Positions 6,665 to 15,550 of a DNA stretch of 64,000 nucleotides are shown here, one piece after another; position 1 is the first letter of the stretch, and every line of letters begins with the position of its first letter. The notes beneath the pieces are model-generated. The model worked only from the letters and a program-made list of their open reading frames with translations, ran no database searches and was not told where the DNA came from. Source of the DNA: Anaerolineae bacterium. GTDB taxonomy: Bacteria > Chloroflexota > Anaerolineae > 4572-78 > J111. A program made the position numbers and the translations under genes. The stretch is taken from contig JAJVIM010000023.1 in the NCBI GenBank assembly GCA_022071955.1, positions 1 through 64,000 of the forward strand, read 5' to 3'.

Positions 6665-8002
6665 TTACGGGTACACCCGGCCCAACGTGCGCGGGAACGA
6701 AATTGCCTCGCGGACGTGGTGAGTGCCCGCAATCCAGGCTACGGTCCGTTCCACGCCCAGGCCAAAGCCGCTGTGCGGCACGCTGCCGTAGCGGCGCAAA
6801 TCCATGTACCAGGTAAAGGCTTCTGCCGGTAGCTTTTCTTCGTGGATGCGTTTGAGCAGCAAATCGGGGTCGCTGATACGCTCGCTGCCGCCGGTGATTT
6901 CGCCGTACCCTTCCGGGGCCAGCATATCCACGCTTTTGCACACCTCGGGCCGGCCCGGCCACGGTTCCATGTAAAATGCTTTGCAGACAGAAGGATAGCC
7001 GTACACAAAAATCGGCCGGTCGTACAGTTTGGTCAGTTCGGTTTCGTGCGGGCTGCCAAAATCCTGCCCCCACTCAATCTGGAGCAGCTCTTTCAGTTCC
7101 GGGTCATCGGTTTCGGCCCGAATTTTGGCCAGCTTGTCCAGCGCCTCATCGTACGAAATCCGTGGGAAGGGCGGCACCACTCGTTCGAGCGCGCTGGTGT
7201 CGCGCTCCAGCACTTTCAGCTCGTTGGCCCGTTCTTCCAGCGTGCGCTGCACAACGTAACTCACAAACTCCTCTTCCATCGCCATTAAATCATCCAGCGT
7301 AAAATAGGCCATTTCCGGCTCAATCATCCAGAATTCGGTCAGGTGGCGGCGGGTTTTGCTTTTTTCCGCCCGAAAGGTGGGGCCAAAGCAGTACACTTTG
7401 CCAAACGAGTAAATGTTGGCCTCGTTGTACAACTGGCCGGTTTGGGCCAGATAGAGCTGTTCGCCAAAGTAATCCACTTCAAACAGAGTGCTCGTACCTT
7501 CGCCGGCGGCGGGGGTGAGAATGGGCGTGCTCATTTCCAGATAGCCGTGGCTGTCTAACCAATCGCGGCAGGCGCGCATCACCGTGGCCCGAATACGCAG
7601 CAGTGCCCACTGCAACCGGCTGCGCACCCACAAATGGCGATTGTCCAGCAAAAATTCAACGCCGTGCTCTTTGGGCGAAATGGGATACTCGGCGGCGACC
7701 TGCACCGTTTGCAATTCGCTCACATCGAGCTCGTAGCCGCCGGGCACACCGGGGGCGCGCTCGTTCTGTTTAACGACGCCGGTCACCACCAGCGCAGACT
7801 CCTGCGTGAGCCGTTTGCCGGCTTCAAAAATTTCTTCCGGCAGGTTGGGTTTAAACATTACTGCCTGCACAGTGCCGGTGCCGTCGCGCACCTGCAAAAA
7901 CTGCAGTTTGCCTTTGCCGGTTTTGGCGTATAGCCAGCCCTGGATAGTGATTTGCTGGTCAACGTAGTTGGCGATGTTTTGGATAGAAACAATATTGCTC
8001 AA
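6665..8002 (-). CDS. asnS: Asparaginyl-tRNA synthetase
   Basis: 445 residues, class IIb aminoacyl-tRNA synthetase that charges tRNA-Asn. An OB-fold anticodon-binding domain (about 1-110, with ITIQGWLYAKTGKGKLQFLQ) precedes the catalytic core containing motif 2 (FRAEKSKTRRHLTEF) and motif 3 (GFGLGVERTVAW). The ending REAISFPRTLGRVYP is typical of AsnRS. The start is a TTG at 8002: AAAGGAG lies seven bases upstream, and the in-frame sequence above it only translates repeat DNA. That ribosome site is the end of a family A repeat. A trans-editing domain gene follows on the same strand. Confidence 0.95.
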   Translation of the reverse strand: MSNIVSIQNIANYVDQQITIQGWLYAKTGKGKLQFLQVRDGTGTVQAVMFKPNLPEEIFEAGKRLTQESALVVTGVVKQNERAPGVPGGYELDVSELQTVQVAAEYPISPKEHGVEFLLDNRHLWVRSRLQWALLRIRATVMRACRDWLDSHGYLEMSTPILTPAAGEGTSTLFEVDYFGEQLYLAQTGQLYNEANIYSFGKVYCFGPTFRAEKSKTRRHLTEFWMIEPEMAYFTLDDLMAMEEEFVSYVVQRTLEERANELKVLERDTSALERVVPPFPRISYDEALDKLAKIRAETDDPELKELLQIEWGQDFGSPHETELTKLYDRPIFVYGYPSVCKAFYMEPWPGRPEVCKSVDMLAPEGYGEITGGSERISDPDLLLKRIHEEKLPAEAFTWYMDLRRYGSVPHSGFGLGVERTVAWIAGTHHVREAISFPRTLGRVYP

Positions 8003-8054
8003 TGTGATTCTCCTTTGAAAATAAACGAATCTACGAATCTGCGAGTCAGCGACT

Positions 8055-8082
8055 GTAGGGGCGGTTCGCGAACCGCCCCTAC
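8055..8082. repeat. Repeat family A palindrome (28 bp), copy 2
   Basis: Perfect palindrome running from GTAGGGGCGG to CCGCCCCTAC around TTCGCGAA. Its tail toward asnS repeats AGATTCG units and ends in the asnS ribosome site; the same tail follows copy 1 at 1447-1490 in the opposite orientation. Confidence 0.9.
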
Positions 8083-8125
8083 CCCAAATTTTCATTGGTC
8101 GTTGCAGTATCGCAGATTCGGTTTG

Positions 8126-8178
8126 TCTCCTTTGAAAATAGGATGCAGGATTCAGGATTCAGGAATTTGGAATTAGGG
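8126..8178 (-). repeat. Degenerate heptamer array ending in a Shine-Dalgarno-like motif, copy 3
   Basis: Read on the minus strand: CCTAATTCC, then TCCTGAA units, then CCTATTTTCAAAGGAG. The AAAGGAG here has no start codon close behind it; it is the outer of two direct 15-mer copies (8126-8140 and 8009-8023) that flank a family A element. Confidence 0.7.
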
Positions 8179-8212
8179 GTGTTCCTGTTCCAGTTTTTAA
8201 GAGTTTGGAGCA

Positions 8213-8240
8213 GGAGTCCAAAACTGTAGTTTTGGACTCC
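8213..8240. repeat. Inverted repeat around GTCCAAAAC, copy 1
   Basis: GGAGTCCAAAACT (8213-8225) and AGTTTTGGACTCC (8228-8240), a perfect 13-bp stem with a two-base loop. A nearly identical copy lies at 15615-15641 and related half-sites at 2985-2995 and 63314-63329. Confidence 0.85.
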
Positions 8241-8378
8241 AACTTTTCAACACCTGTATGATGATTTAATGGGGTATAACCAGCCGGATTGCCCTATTGC
8301 TTTTCCGGCGAATTTGCCGTATTTTGTGAGTAGTCTACACCGTATCTTACCGCAAGGCAATCTGTTAATCGGTTCAGG

Positions 8379-9272
8379 ATGGGAACTATGGACAACACCA
8401 GTTTCAATTTGGCCTCGCCGCCGCGAAACGTGCCGTGGCCGGTGCAGGCCAGCGTGCTGTTTGGCGGATTTGGCAGCCAGTTTGGCTGGCTCTTTTTTGG
8501 TTTTGGCATGATTTTTGTGTGGGCGTTTGGCATTTTCTCGCTGTTGAACGCGGCCTATTTTTGGTTTGGCCCGCTGGAAACAACCACCGGCACCGTGGCC
8601 GCCGTCAGCGCCACCGGCGCCTCGGAGAACGATGTGCCGGTGTACGCCAACCAGTTTCTGTTCCGCGTCGAGCGGCTCGAAGACGAATACCGCGGCGAGT
8701 CTTACACCACCGGCCAACAGTTTGCTGTGGGCGATTCGGTAACGGTTGAATATCGGCGCGACAGGCCGGACATCGCCCGGATTCAGGGCACGCGAGCCGG
8801 CACCTTTAGCCCGTGGGTTTTCTGCTTTGTGTCAATTTTCCCGGCGGTTGGGCTGGCGTTCATCGCCTTTAGCCTCAAAAGCGGGTTTGCCGGCGGCCAA
8901 CTGCTCAAACACGGGCAGTTGACGCAGGGCAAACTCATCAGCAAAGAACCCACCAACACCCGCATCAACAACCAAATGGTCTACAAACTCACCTTTGAAT
9001 TTACCGCCGACAACGGCCTGCCCTACCAGGCCATTGCCAGAAGCCACCAGCCGGCCAAACTGGAAGACGAAGCGCAGGAGCGAATCTTGTACAACCCGGC
9101 CAATCCCAAAAACGCCGTATTGGTTGATAACCTGCCCGGCTCGCCGGAGATTGACGAATTTGGGCAAATTTACGTCGCCAATTTTGGCAAAAGCATGCTG
9201 GTGTTAATTTTGCCGGCGTTGGTGGTGATGGTCCACGGCGGCATCTTTTTGGGGATGCTGCTGCGCCCGTAA
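8379..9272 (+). CDS. DUF3592-type membrane protein
   Basis: 297 residues with two similar extracytoplasmic-type modules. The first (about 66-135: TTTGTVAAVS...YTTGQQFAVGDSVTVEYRRD..IARI) and the second (about 188-262: GQLTQGKLIS...ERILYNPANPKNAVLVDNL) follow the DUF3592 pattern of a small beta fold with a Y-x-P-x-(D/N)-P-x-x-A-x-(L/I) ending. Hydrophobic helices lie near 36-60, 147-167 and 274-294. Two starts are possible (8379 or 8388); neither has a strong ribosome site. Function unknown; it stands alone upstream of the phosphohexomutase promoter. Confidence 0.7.
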   Translation: MGTMDNTSFNLASPPRNVPWPVQASVLFGGFGSQFGWLFFGFGMIFVWAFGIFSLLNAAYFWFGPLETTTGTVAAVSATGASENDVPVYANQFLFRVERLEDEYRGESYTTGQQFAVGDSVTVEYRRDRPDIARIQGTRAGTFSPWVFCFVSIFPAVGLAFIAFSLKSGFAGGQLLKHGQLTQGKLISKEPTNTRINNQMVYKLTFEFTADNGLPYQAIARSHQPAKLEDEAQERILYNPANPKNAVLVDNLPGSPEIDEFGQIYVANFGKSMLVLILPALVVMVHGGIFLGMLLRP

Positions 9273-9280
9273 AACCCTAT

Positions 9281-9309
9281 TTGCTGCTCAATTTTGGCTC
9301 TGGTATACT
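9281..9309 (+). promoter_or_regulatory. Promoter of the phosphohexomutase unit
   Basis: TTGCTG (9281-9286), 17-base spacer, TATACT (9304-9309) with an upstream TG (extended -10). The phosphohexomutase ATG lies 34 bases after the -10 box. Confidence 0.65.
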
Positions 9310-9343
9310 CTCCCTACTCTTAAAAATACGCACCTACCAAACC

Positions 9344-10759
9344 ATGATTACACCCATAAAATTTGGCACCGATGGCTGGCGCGCGGTCATCGCCGATACG
9401 TACACCCACGCCAACGTGCGGCGCTGTGCGGCCGGGCTGGCCCGCTATTTACAACAGCACGGCAATCCCCAGCGGGGCATTATTATTGGCTACGATACCC
9501 GTTTTGGCTCCGCCGATTTTGCCGCTACCACCGCCTCAACGCTGACCGCATTTAAAATCCCGGTGCTGCTGTGCAGTCGTCCCGCGCCCACGCCGGCCAT
9601 TTCCTTTTCTATTCTCAGCAAGCAGGCCAATGGCGCGGTGATTATTACCGCCAGCCACAACCCCGGCAAATACAACGGTTTCAAAATTCGGCCCGATTAC
9701 GCCGGCTCGGCGCGCCCGGAAATTATCAAAGCCATCGAGGCCGAAATCCCCGACGATGCCGACGAATACCAACTCCCGCTGGCCCAGGCCCGGCGCGATG
9801 GTCTCTACATCGATATTGACCCGCTACCGGCCTACCAGCGCCAATTGGAAACAATGGTTAACCTTGACCGCATCAAAGCCTCCGGGCTAACTGTGGCCGT
9901 TGATGCTATGCACGGCGCGGGTGGCGGCCTGTGGCCGCGGCTCATCTCTGGCGGCATCACCACTGTTACCGAACTGCGCGGCGAACCCAACCCCAACTTT
10001 CCCGGTATGCACAACCCGGAGCCGCTGCCGCAAAACCTCACCCAACTGGCCGAAAGCGTGCTGCGCGGCGCAGACGTTGGTTTTGCCACCGACGGCGACG
10101 CCGACCGCATTGGCGTGCTGGATGAGTACGGCAATTTTATCAACCCGCTCACCCTGTACGCCCTGCTGCTGCTCTACAATTTGGAAGTGCGCGGCAAACG
10201 CGGCCCCATTGTCCGCACCATCACCTGCACGGCTATGGCCAACAAACTGGCCGCCAAATATGATTGCCCCGTCCACGAAACGCCCATCGGTTTTAAATAC
10301 GTCGGCCCAAAAATGGTTGACGTTGGGGCCATGTTTGGCGGCGAGGAAAGCGGCGGTTATGCCTTCGGCGACCACATCCCGGAGCGCGATGGCTTTGCCT
10401 CCGGCCTGTTCCTGCTCGATTTTATGGCCATCACCGAGCGCAGCATGAGCGATCTGGTGCGCCACCTGTTTGACCAGATTGGCCCGCACTATTACCACCG
10501 GCTCGATTTTAGCTACGACGCCAACCAGCGCCAAAACGTCCTCAAACGGCTGCAACAGGCTCGCCCCGACAAACTGGCCGGCCTCAAAATCACCAACATT
10601 CTCACCATCGATGGCTTCCGGTTTGATCTGGAAGACGGCGGCTGGTTGATTGTCCGCTTTTCCGGCACCGAGCCGCTGCTGCGCATCTACTGCGAAACTA
10701 CCCACGGCGACCGCGTGCAGGAACTGCTCGACGCCGGGCGCGAGCTGGCCGGCATCTAA
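9344..10759 (+). CDS. Phosphoglucomutase/phosphomannomutase family protein
   Basis: 471-residue alpha-D-phosphohexomutase that swaps phosphate between C1 and C6 of glucose or mannose phosphates. The phosphoserine loop TASHNP has Ser at about 104, the metal site TDGDADR lies near 249-255, the sugar-binding GEESGG near 335, and the phosphate-binding RFSGTEPLLRIY near 438-449. The ATG at 9344 is preferred to 9281 because the conserved domain begins immediately (ITPIKFGTDGWR) and the upstream part holds a promoter. Its stop overlaps the next start (TAATG), so it is coupled to the TatD gene. It could feed the GlgC enzymes or the sugar-nucleotide glycosyltransferases nearby; substrate not decided. 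Confidence 0.92.
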   Translation: MITPIKFGTDGWRAVIADTYTHANVRRCAAGLARYLQQHGNPQRGIIIGYDTRFGSADFAATTASTLTAFKIPVLLCSRPAPTPAISFSILSKQANGAVIITASHNPGKYNGFKIRPDYAGSARPEIIKAIEAEIPDDADEYQLPLAQARRDGLYIDIDPLPAYQRQLETMVNLDRIKASGLTVAVDAMHGAGGGLWPRLISGGITTVTELRGEPNPNFPGMHNPEPLPQNLTQLAESVLRGADVGFATDGDADRIGVLDEYGNFINPLTLYALLLLYNLEVRGKRGPIVRTITCTAMANKLAAKYDCPVHETPIGFKYVGPKMVDVGAMFGGEESGGYAFGDHIPERDGFASGLFLLDFMAITERSMSDLVRHLFDQIGPHYYHRLDFSYDANQRQNVLKRLQQARPDKLAGLKITNILTIDGFRFDLEDGGWLIVRFSGTEPLLRIYCETTHGDRVQELLDAGRELAGI

Positions 10760-11538
10760 TGCTCATCGATTCTCACTGCCACCTCAATTTCAACGCCTTT
10801 GACGACGACCGCGCCGAGGTGCTGGCTCGCGCTGCCGAGGCCGGCGTAGTGGCGCTGATTAACCCGGCCACCAATTTGGGAGATAGCCGGCAAATTGTTA
10901 CAATGTCTGAACAAATTCCAAATTTGTTCGCCACGGTGGGCGTTCACCCCAACGACGCCGGCGGGGTTGATGAGGTTACGCTGGAACAACTGCACCAACT
11001 GGCGCAACACCCCCGCGTGGTAGCCATCGGCGAGATTGGGCTGGATTATTACTGGGACAGCGCGCCGCGGCCGGTGCAGCAGCAGGTGTTTGAGCAGCAG
11101 TTGGCCCTGGCCAAAACGGTGGGCAAACCGGTTATCATTCACCAGCGCGATGCCGCCGCGGACACAATGGCCATTTTGCGGCGCTGGGCCGCCGCCGGCG
11201 ACCATCCGGGGCTGGTGCTGCACTCTTTTTCCGGTGATCTGGCGATGGCCAAAGAGGCGCTGGCGTTGGGCTTTTACATCGGCATCAGCGGGCCGGTGAC
11301 GTTTAAAAACGCCCGGGACCTGCCGGAAATTGTGGCCGCCGTGCCGCTCAACCGGCTGCTGGTAGAAACCGATGCGCCGTTCCTTACGCCGCACCCGTTC
11401 CGCGGCAAACGCAACGAGCCGGCGCGGGTCAAACTCATCGCCGAGAAAATTGCCGAGTTGCGCGGCCTGCCGTTCACCGAACTGAGCCGGCAACTCACCG
11501 CAAACACGGTTAAATTGTTCGGCCTGCCGGAGTTTTAA
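10759..11538 (+). CDS. tatD: TatD family metal-dependent DNase
   Basis: 259 residues, TIM-barrel hydrolase of the TatD/YcfH family, implicated in DNA repair and 3'-5' exonuclease activity. The metal ligands are visible in DSHCHLNF (H6, H8), GEIGLDYYW (Glu), IIHQRDA, LVLHSFSG and LLVETDAPFL. The start codon overlaps the stop of the preceding mutase gene by one base, indicating translational coupling although the functions are unrelated. Downstream lies a 180-bp gap with a family A palindrome. Confidence 0.92.
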   Translation: MLIDSHCHLNFNAFDDDRAEVLARAAEAGVVALINPATNLGDSRQIVTMSEQIPNLFATVGVHPNDAGGVDEVTLEQLHQLAQHPRVVAIGEIGLDYYWDSAPRPVQQQVFEQQLALAKTVGKPVIIHQRDAAADTMAILRRWAAAGDHPGLVLHSFSGDLAMAKEALALGFYIGISGPVTFKNARDLPEIVAAVPLNRLLVETDAPFLTPHPFRGKRNEPARVKLIAEKIAELRGLPFTELSRQLTANTVKLFGLPEF

Positions 11539-11589
11539 AATTGGAGACGACTCCAGCCTGCGGCACGGCAAAAGAGGAATGACAATGGA

Positions 11590-11617
11590 GTAGGGGCGCT
11601 TCGCGAAGCGCCCCTAC
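11590..11617. repeat. Repeat family A palindrome (28 bp), copy 3
   Basis: Identical to copy 1. The preceding CCAGCCTGCGGCACGGCAA (11557-11575) also matches the sequence beside copy 4 (minus strand near 27130-27150), so the full unit is longer than the palindrome. No gene in 11539-11719 otherwise. Confidence 0.88.
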
Positions 11618-11719
11618 ATCTCGCCCTACAAATAACCCAAAAAACTTTTCAGCCACCGAATTTTCAGAATTTTCAAAAAACAATGACAGGTGGCCCATTT
11701 TACAAATACGAGGAAACAA

Positions 11720-12694
11720 ATGTCCAAAGCATCAGAGCTGCTCAGTGTTGTCACTGATGATATCAAACAGGTAGAAGAAAAAATGCGCTCCGGCATTCCG
11801 GCGCAGCATCAAAGTTTGCAATCGGTGGTTGATTATCTGGTGGGCGCGGGCGGCAAGCGGCTGCGCCCGGCGTTAACGCTGATGGCCTGCAATTTTTATC
11901 CTGTTGACAAAGACAAATCCTTCTCGCTGGCCGCCTCGGTGGAGCTGCTGCACACGGCCACGCTGGTGCACGATGACCTCATCGACAACTCGCTGTTCCG
12001 GCGCGGTATGCCCACGCTTAACGTCAGTTGGAGCCCCGGCGCAACCATTCTCACCGGCGATTTTTTGTTTGCCCGCGCCGCGCAACTGGCCGCCGAAACC
12101 GACAGCGTGCGCATTGTCAATACCTTTGCCCAAACGCTAATGACCATTGTTGGCGGCGAACTGAACCAACTGTTTAACGATGGCCACGACGGCATCCCCA
12201 CCGAGGCCGAATACCACCAGCGCATTTACGCCAAAACCGCCTCGCTGTTTGCCGCCGGCACCGAATGCGGCGGCGTGCTGTGCGGCGCGCCGGAAGCAGA
12301 AATTCGGGCGCTGCGCGATTACGGTTACTACCTGGGCATGGGCTTTCAGGTGATTGACGATATTCTGGATTTCAAAGGTGACGAGGAACACATTGGCAAA
12401 CCCGTGGCCAACGACCTGCGGCAGGGCATTGCCACCCTGCCGGTAATGCTCTACAACCGGCAGCAGCCCAATCACCCCACCATCCTCAAAGCGGTGCGCC
12501 GCGAGCCGGTTTCCGACGCCGAAATTCTGGACATTGTTGATAAAATCCGCGCCTCCGGCTGCGTGGAAGCGGCGCTGGATGAAGCTGTCAATTTTGTGCG
12601 ACAGGCTCAGGCGGCGCTGGAGCCGTTGCCCGATAATCCCTACCGGCGGGCCATGCACGGCCTGGCCGATTATACCGTTACCCGCGATATTTGA
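11720..12694 (+). CDS. Polyprenyl diphosphate synthase (trans-prenyltransferase)
   Basis: 324 residues. Condenses isopentenyl diphosphate onto allylic diphosphates to make medium or long chain polyprenyl diphosphates, probably for a quinone or lipid carrier. The first aspartate-rich motif HDDLID (about 84-89) and the second VIDDILDF (about 211-218) are intact, as is GGKRLRP (44-50). Small residues before the first motif fit a longer product. The ATG at 11720 follows GAGGAAACAA; an ORF start 30 bases earlier lacks such a site. The stop overlaps the start of the following glycosyltransferase (TGATG). Confidence 0.9.
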   Translation: MSKASELLSVVTDDIKQVEEKMRSGIPAQHQSLQSVVDYLVGAGGKRLRPALTLMACNFYPVDKDKSFSLAASVELLHTATLVHDDLIDNSLFRRGMPTLNVSWSPGATILTGDFLFARAAQLAAETDSVRIVNTFAQTLMTIVGGELNQLFNDGHDGIPTEAEYHQRIYAKTASLFAAGTECGGVLCGAPEAEIRALRDYGYYLGMGFQVIDDILDFKGDEEHIGKPVANDLRQGIATLPVMLYNRQQPNHPTILKAVRREPVSDAEILDIVDKIRASGCVEAALDEAVNFVRQAQAALEPLPDNPYRRAMHGLADYTVTRDI

Positions 12695-13617
12695 TGGATT
12701 TGTCCGTTATCGTCGTCAACTGGAACGTTAAAGATTTGCTGCGCGATTGCCTGCAATCGCTGCTAGCAGCGGCGCAGGCCGCCCCCCAATTGGCCACCGA
12801 AATTATTGTGGTCGACAGCGCCTCCACGGATGGCAGCCCGCAAATGGTGCGCACCGAATTTCCGCAGGTGCGGCTGATTGCCAGCGAGCAGAATCTGGGC
12901 TACGCCGGCGGCAACAACACCGGCGCGGCTGCCGCCAGCGGGCGCTATCTTTTTTTGCTCAACCCCGACACCGTGGTCCAGCCGGACGCGCTGGCCCACT
13001 TGATTGCATTTATGGACGCCAACCCGCGGGTGGGCGCGGCGGGGCCGCAATTGCGCTGGCCCGATGGCTCGCTGCAATCCAGCCGGCGGCGTTTCCCCAC
13101 GCCGGGCAGCCTGTTTTGGGAAAGCACGCTGCTGGGCCAATGGTTTCCGCACAACCGCCACAGCCAGCGCTACCACTGCGCCGATCTGCCCACCGACCGG
13201 CCGCTGCAAGTAGACTGGGTGGTGGGCGCGGCCATCCTCATTCGGCGCGAAGCCTGGCAGCAGGTTGGCCCCATCGACCCCGACTTTTTTATGTATTTTG
13301 AAGAAACGGACTGGTGCCGCCGCGCCGCCGCGGCCGGGTGGGAGGTGTATTATCTGCCCGCCGCGCAGGTGACCCATTTTGAGGGCAAATCCAGTGAGCA
13401 GGTTGTCGCGGCCCGAACCATTCGCTTTCAAAAAAGCAAGCTGCGCTACGCCCGCAAACATTTTGGCCGGGGCTGGGCCATCGCGCTGCGGCTGTTTTTG
13501 TGGGCCACGTTTGCCTTTCAATGGGCAGAAGAGGCGGCCAAGTGGCTGATTGGCCACCGGCGGCAACTCCGCGCCGAGCGCATATCGGCCTACGGGCAGG
13601 TGCTGAAAAAATTGTGA
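12694..13617 (+). CDS. Family 2 glycosyltransferase
   Basis: 307 residues. N-terminal GT-A fold of the WcaA/rhamnosyltransferase type: MDLSVIVVNWNVKDLLRDCL opens the domain, VDSASTDGS lies near 40-48, NLGYAGGNNTG near 67-77, and the metal-binding equivalent NPDT near 90-93, with the acceptor-side motif FMYFEETDWCRRA further on. A hydrophobic stretch near 267-290 could be a membrane-associated helix. It should transfer a sugar from a nucleotide donor to a surface glycan at the cytoplasmic face. Coupled by a one-base overlap to the polyprenyl synthase; acceptor unknown. Confidence 0.88.
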   Translation: MDLSVIVVNWNVKDLLRDCLQSLLAAAQAAPQLATEIIVVDSASTDGSPQMVRTEFPQVRLIASEQNLGYAGGNNTGAAAASGRYLFLLNPDTVVQPDALAHLIAFMDANPRVGAAGPQLRWPDGSLQSSRRRFPTPGSLFWESTLLGQWFPHNRHSQRYHCADLPTDRPLQVDWVVGAAILIRREAWQQVGPIDPDFFMYFEETDWCRRAAAAGWEVYYLPAAQVTHFEGKSSEQVVAARTIRFQKSKLRYARKHFGRGWAIALRLFLWATFAFQWAEEAAKWLIGHRRQLRAERISAYGQVLKKL

Positions 13618-13707
13618 ACAATGAATGATGAAATTTTAAGGGATTATTTAGCATGGCCGGGTAAGATAGAAAGTAACAACTTGCCAATGACGAATGACCA
13701 TTAATCA
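13618..13707 (+). repeat. Short AATGACC-type tandem repeats before a glycosyltransferase
   Basis: The 90-base gap ends in CCAATGACGAATGACCATTAATCAATGACC, three (A)ATGAC units. The start codon of the next gene (13708) is inside the last unit, and no ribosome site is seen. Confidence 0.5.
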
Positions 13708-14904
13708 ATGACCACCGTAACCTTTCTTACCGGCGAATACCCACCCATGCAGGGCGGCATTGCCGATCACACCGCCTACCTGGCCCAACATATGGCCCCG
13801 CTGGGCGTTGAGTCACAGGTACTCATCAGCCGCCGCTGGCAGCAGGCCGCCCCGGCCTCAATCCCCGCCGGCCACGTGCGGGCGCTCGTGCCCAACTGGA
13901 GCTGGCGCTGCTGGCCGGCCATCGCCGGCTACCTGGCCGAACGCCAGCCGCACGTGCTGCACATTCAATACCAGGCGGCTGCGTTTGAACTGCGCGGCTG
14001 GGTGAACTGGCTGCCGTGGTATCTGCGCCGGCGGCGCGGCCGCACCAAAATCATCACCACTTTGCACGATTTACGCATCCCGTATATTTTCCCCAAAGCC
14101 GGCCCGCTGCGCTGGAAATCGGTGCTGGCGCTGGCCCGCCACAGCGACGCCGTGATTTGCACCAACCGCGAAGATTTGGAGCAGCTCGCGGCGGCTCTGG
14201 GCGATGACTCACCACCGCACCTCACATTAATCCCCCTCGGCAGCAACGTTGAGCCACAGCCGCCCGCCGGCTTTGATCGCGCCGTATGGCGGGCCAATTA
14301 CCACGCCGATGACAGCACGCTGCTGCTGGCCTATTTTGGCTTTTTGAACGACAGCAAAGGCGGCGAGGAACTCATTGAGGCGCTGGCGCTACTGCGCCGG
14401 CAAGGGATCAACGCCCGGCTGCTGCTGATTGGCGGCGATGTGGGCCACGCCGATCCCACCAACCAGGCTTACGCCCAAAAAGTACAGGCGCAAATTGACC
14501 GGCTGGGGCTGGCCGATGTGGTTGAACGCACCGGCTACGTCGATTTGCCGCAGGTTTCGGCCTGCCTGCTGGCCGCCGATGCCGTGGTGATGCCCTATCG
14601 CGATGGCGTCTCGTTTCGGCGGACCACGCTGATTGCCGCGCTGCGCCACGGCTGCCCGGTGGTCAGCACCGAGCCGGCCCAACCCAATCTCATCCCCGAG
14701 ATTGTGCCCGGCGACAATATGCTGCTGGCCCCGCCGCGCAACGCCGCCGCGCTGGCCCAAACCATTGCGCCGCTGGCCAACGATGCCAACCTGCGTCGCG
14801 AACTATCGGCCGGAGCAAAGGCGCTCGGCCAAATGTTTGACTGGAGCGAAATCGCCAGCCAAACCGCCGCGCTGTACCAAACGGTCACGCAATCCCATTT
14901 TTAG
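13708..14904 (+). CDS. Family 4 glycosyltransferase
   Basis: 398 residues, GT-B fold. The opening TVTFLTGEYPPMQGGIADHTAYLAQ-type segment is the typical donor-independent N-terminal domain of GT4 enzymes, with HIQYQAAAFELRG near 90. The C-terminal Rossmann half contains LLAYFGFLNDSKGGEELIEAL near 208-228 and VVMPYRDGVSFRRTTLIAAL near 291-310, the E-x7-E-like nucleotide-sugar region. The start codon sits in a short tandem repeat without a ribosome site; no better one was found. It probably cooperates with the family 2 enzyme upstream in building a surface polysaccharide or glycolipid. Confidence 0.88.
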   Translation: MTTVTFLTGEYPPMQGGIADHTAYLAQHMAPLGVESQVLISRRWQQAAPASIPAGHVRALVPNWSWRCWPAIAGYLAERQPHVLHIQYQAAAFELRGWVNWLPWYLRRRRGRTKIITTLHDLRIPYIFPKAGPLRWKSVLALARHSDAVICTNREDLEQLAAALGDDSPPHLTLIPLGSNVEPQPPAGFDRAVWRANYHADDSTLLLAYFGFLNDSKGGEELIEALALLRRQGINARLLLIGGDVGHADPTNQAYAQKVQAQIDRLGLADVVERTGYVDLPQVSACLLAADAVVMPYRDGVSFRRTTLIAALRHGCPVVSTEPAQPNLIPEIVPGDNMLLAPPRNAAALAQTIAPLANDANLRRELSAGAKALGQMFDWSEIASQTAALYQTVTQSHF

Positions 14905-14962
14905 TTGACAATTAACCGCCAATCGGTCACAATTAGCGCCAGTTTTGCTCCCGGAGAAGCTC

Positions 14963-15448
14963 ATGACTCAACACCTGACCAGCGCGGATTTGCAGCAGTT
15001 CATCAACCGCCACGCCATCGCTGCCACAATTTTGCCGATGGCCGAACATACCCCCACCGTGCCGGATGCCGCCCGCGCCCTGCAAGTAACCGAAGGCCAG
15101 ATCATTAAATCGCTGGTATTTTTGGTGCAGAGCCAGCCGGTGCTGATTATCAACAACGGCGTCACCCGGGTCGATCCGCGCAAAGTAGCGGCCCATTTTG
15201 GCGTCAACCGCAAAAAGGTAAAATTCGCTGCGCCGGAGCAGGCACTGGAAATTACCGGCTACGTGGTGGGCAGTATGCCGCCGTTTGGCCACCGCCAGCC
15301 GCTGGCCACATACATCGACCCGGCCATTTCCCAACTCGATGAAATTTTTGGCGGCGGCGGCGATATTAACGCCATGCTGCGTCTGACCAGCGCCGAACTC
15401 TTCCGGGTGACCGCCGGGCAGGTGGTTGACGTTTCGGCATTAACCTAA
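14963..15448 (+). CDS. YbaK/EbsC-type aminoacyl-tRNA deacylase
   Basis: 161 residues of the YbaK/ProX editing superfamily, cytosolic enzymes that hydrolyse mischarged tRNA such as Cys-tRNA-Pro. Recognisable elements: TPTVPDAARALQV, QIIKSLVFLVQSQPVLIIN with the conserved lysine (about 52), GVTRVDPRKVAAHFG, and VVGSMPPFGHRQPLATYID, the GxxPP/GH substrate loop. The ATG at 14963 is chosen because GGAG lies at 14952-14955 and the family begins close to it; an upstream in-frame start (14945) has none. It is the second possible translation-editing factor in this window. Confidence 0.88.
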   Translation: MTQHLTSADLQQFINRHAIAATILPMAEHTPTVPDAARALQVTEGQIIKSLVFLVQSQPVLIINNGVTRVDPRKVAAHFGVNRKKVKFAAPEQALEITGYVVGSMPPFGHRQPLATYIDPAISQLDEIFGGGGDINAMLRLTSAELFRVTAGQVVDVSALT

Positions 15449-15550
15449 CTTTGGTCAGGTGATTTGTCCCCGGCCAGCGGGTATACTTTGCATCAACAAG
15501 AAAATTCAAAGGCATAGGCGTAAGGGCGCTTCGCCATCCACCTATTTTCA

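Larger units (their letters stand above)
8003..8378. other. Repeat-filled divergent region between asnS and the DUF3592 gene
   Basis: 376 bases without a gene. From asnS outward: a copy of TCTCCTTTGAAAATA (8009-8023), the family A tail and palindrome, a second exact copy of the same 15-mer (8126-8140), an inverted heptamer array to 8178, and the GGAGTCC inverted repeat (8213-8240). No clear promoter box for either flanking gene was recognised in 8241-8378. Confidence 0.7.

Noticed and set aside
8003..8095. Longer asnS start with an extra 31 residues
   Set aside because: The extra codons are family A repeat DNA. The TTG with AAAGGAG at the right distance explains the real start.
9887..10705. 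272-codon ORF antisense to the phosphohexomutase
   Set aside because: Shadow; mutase motifs on the opposite strand are intact and the antisense reading has no hallmark.
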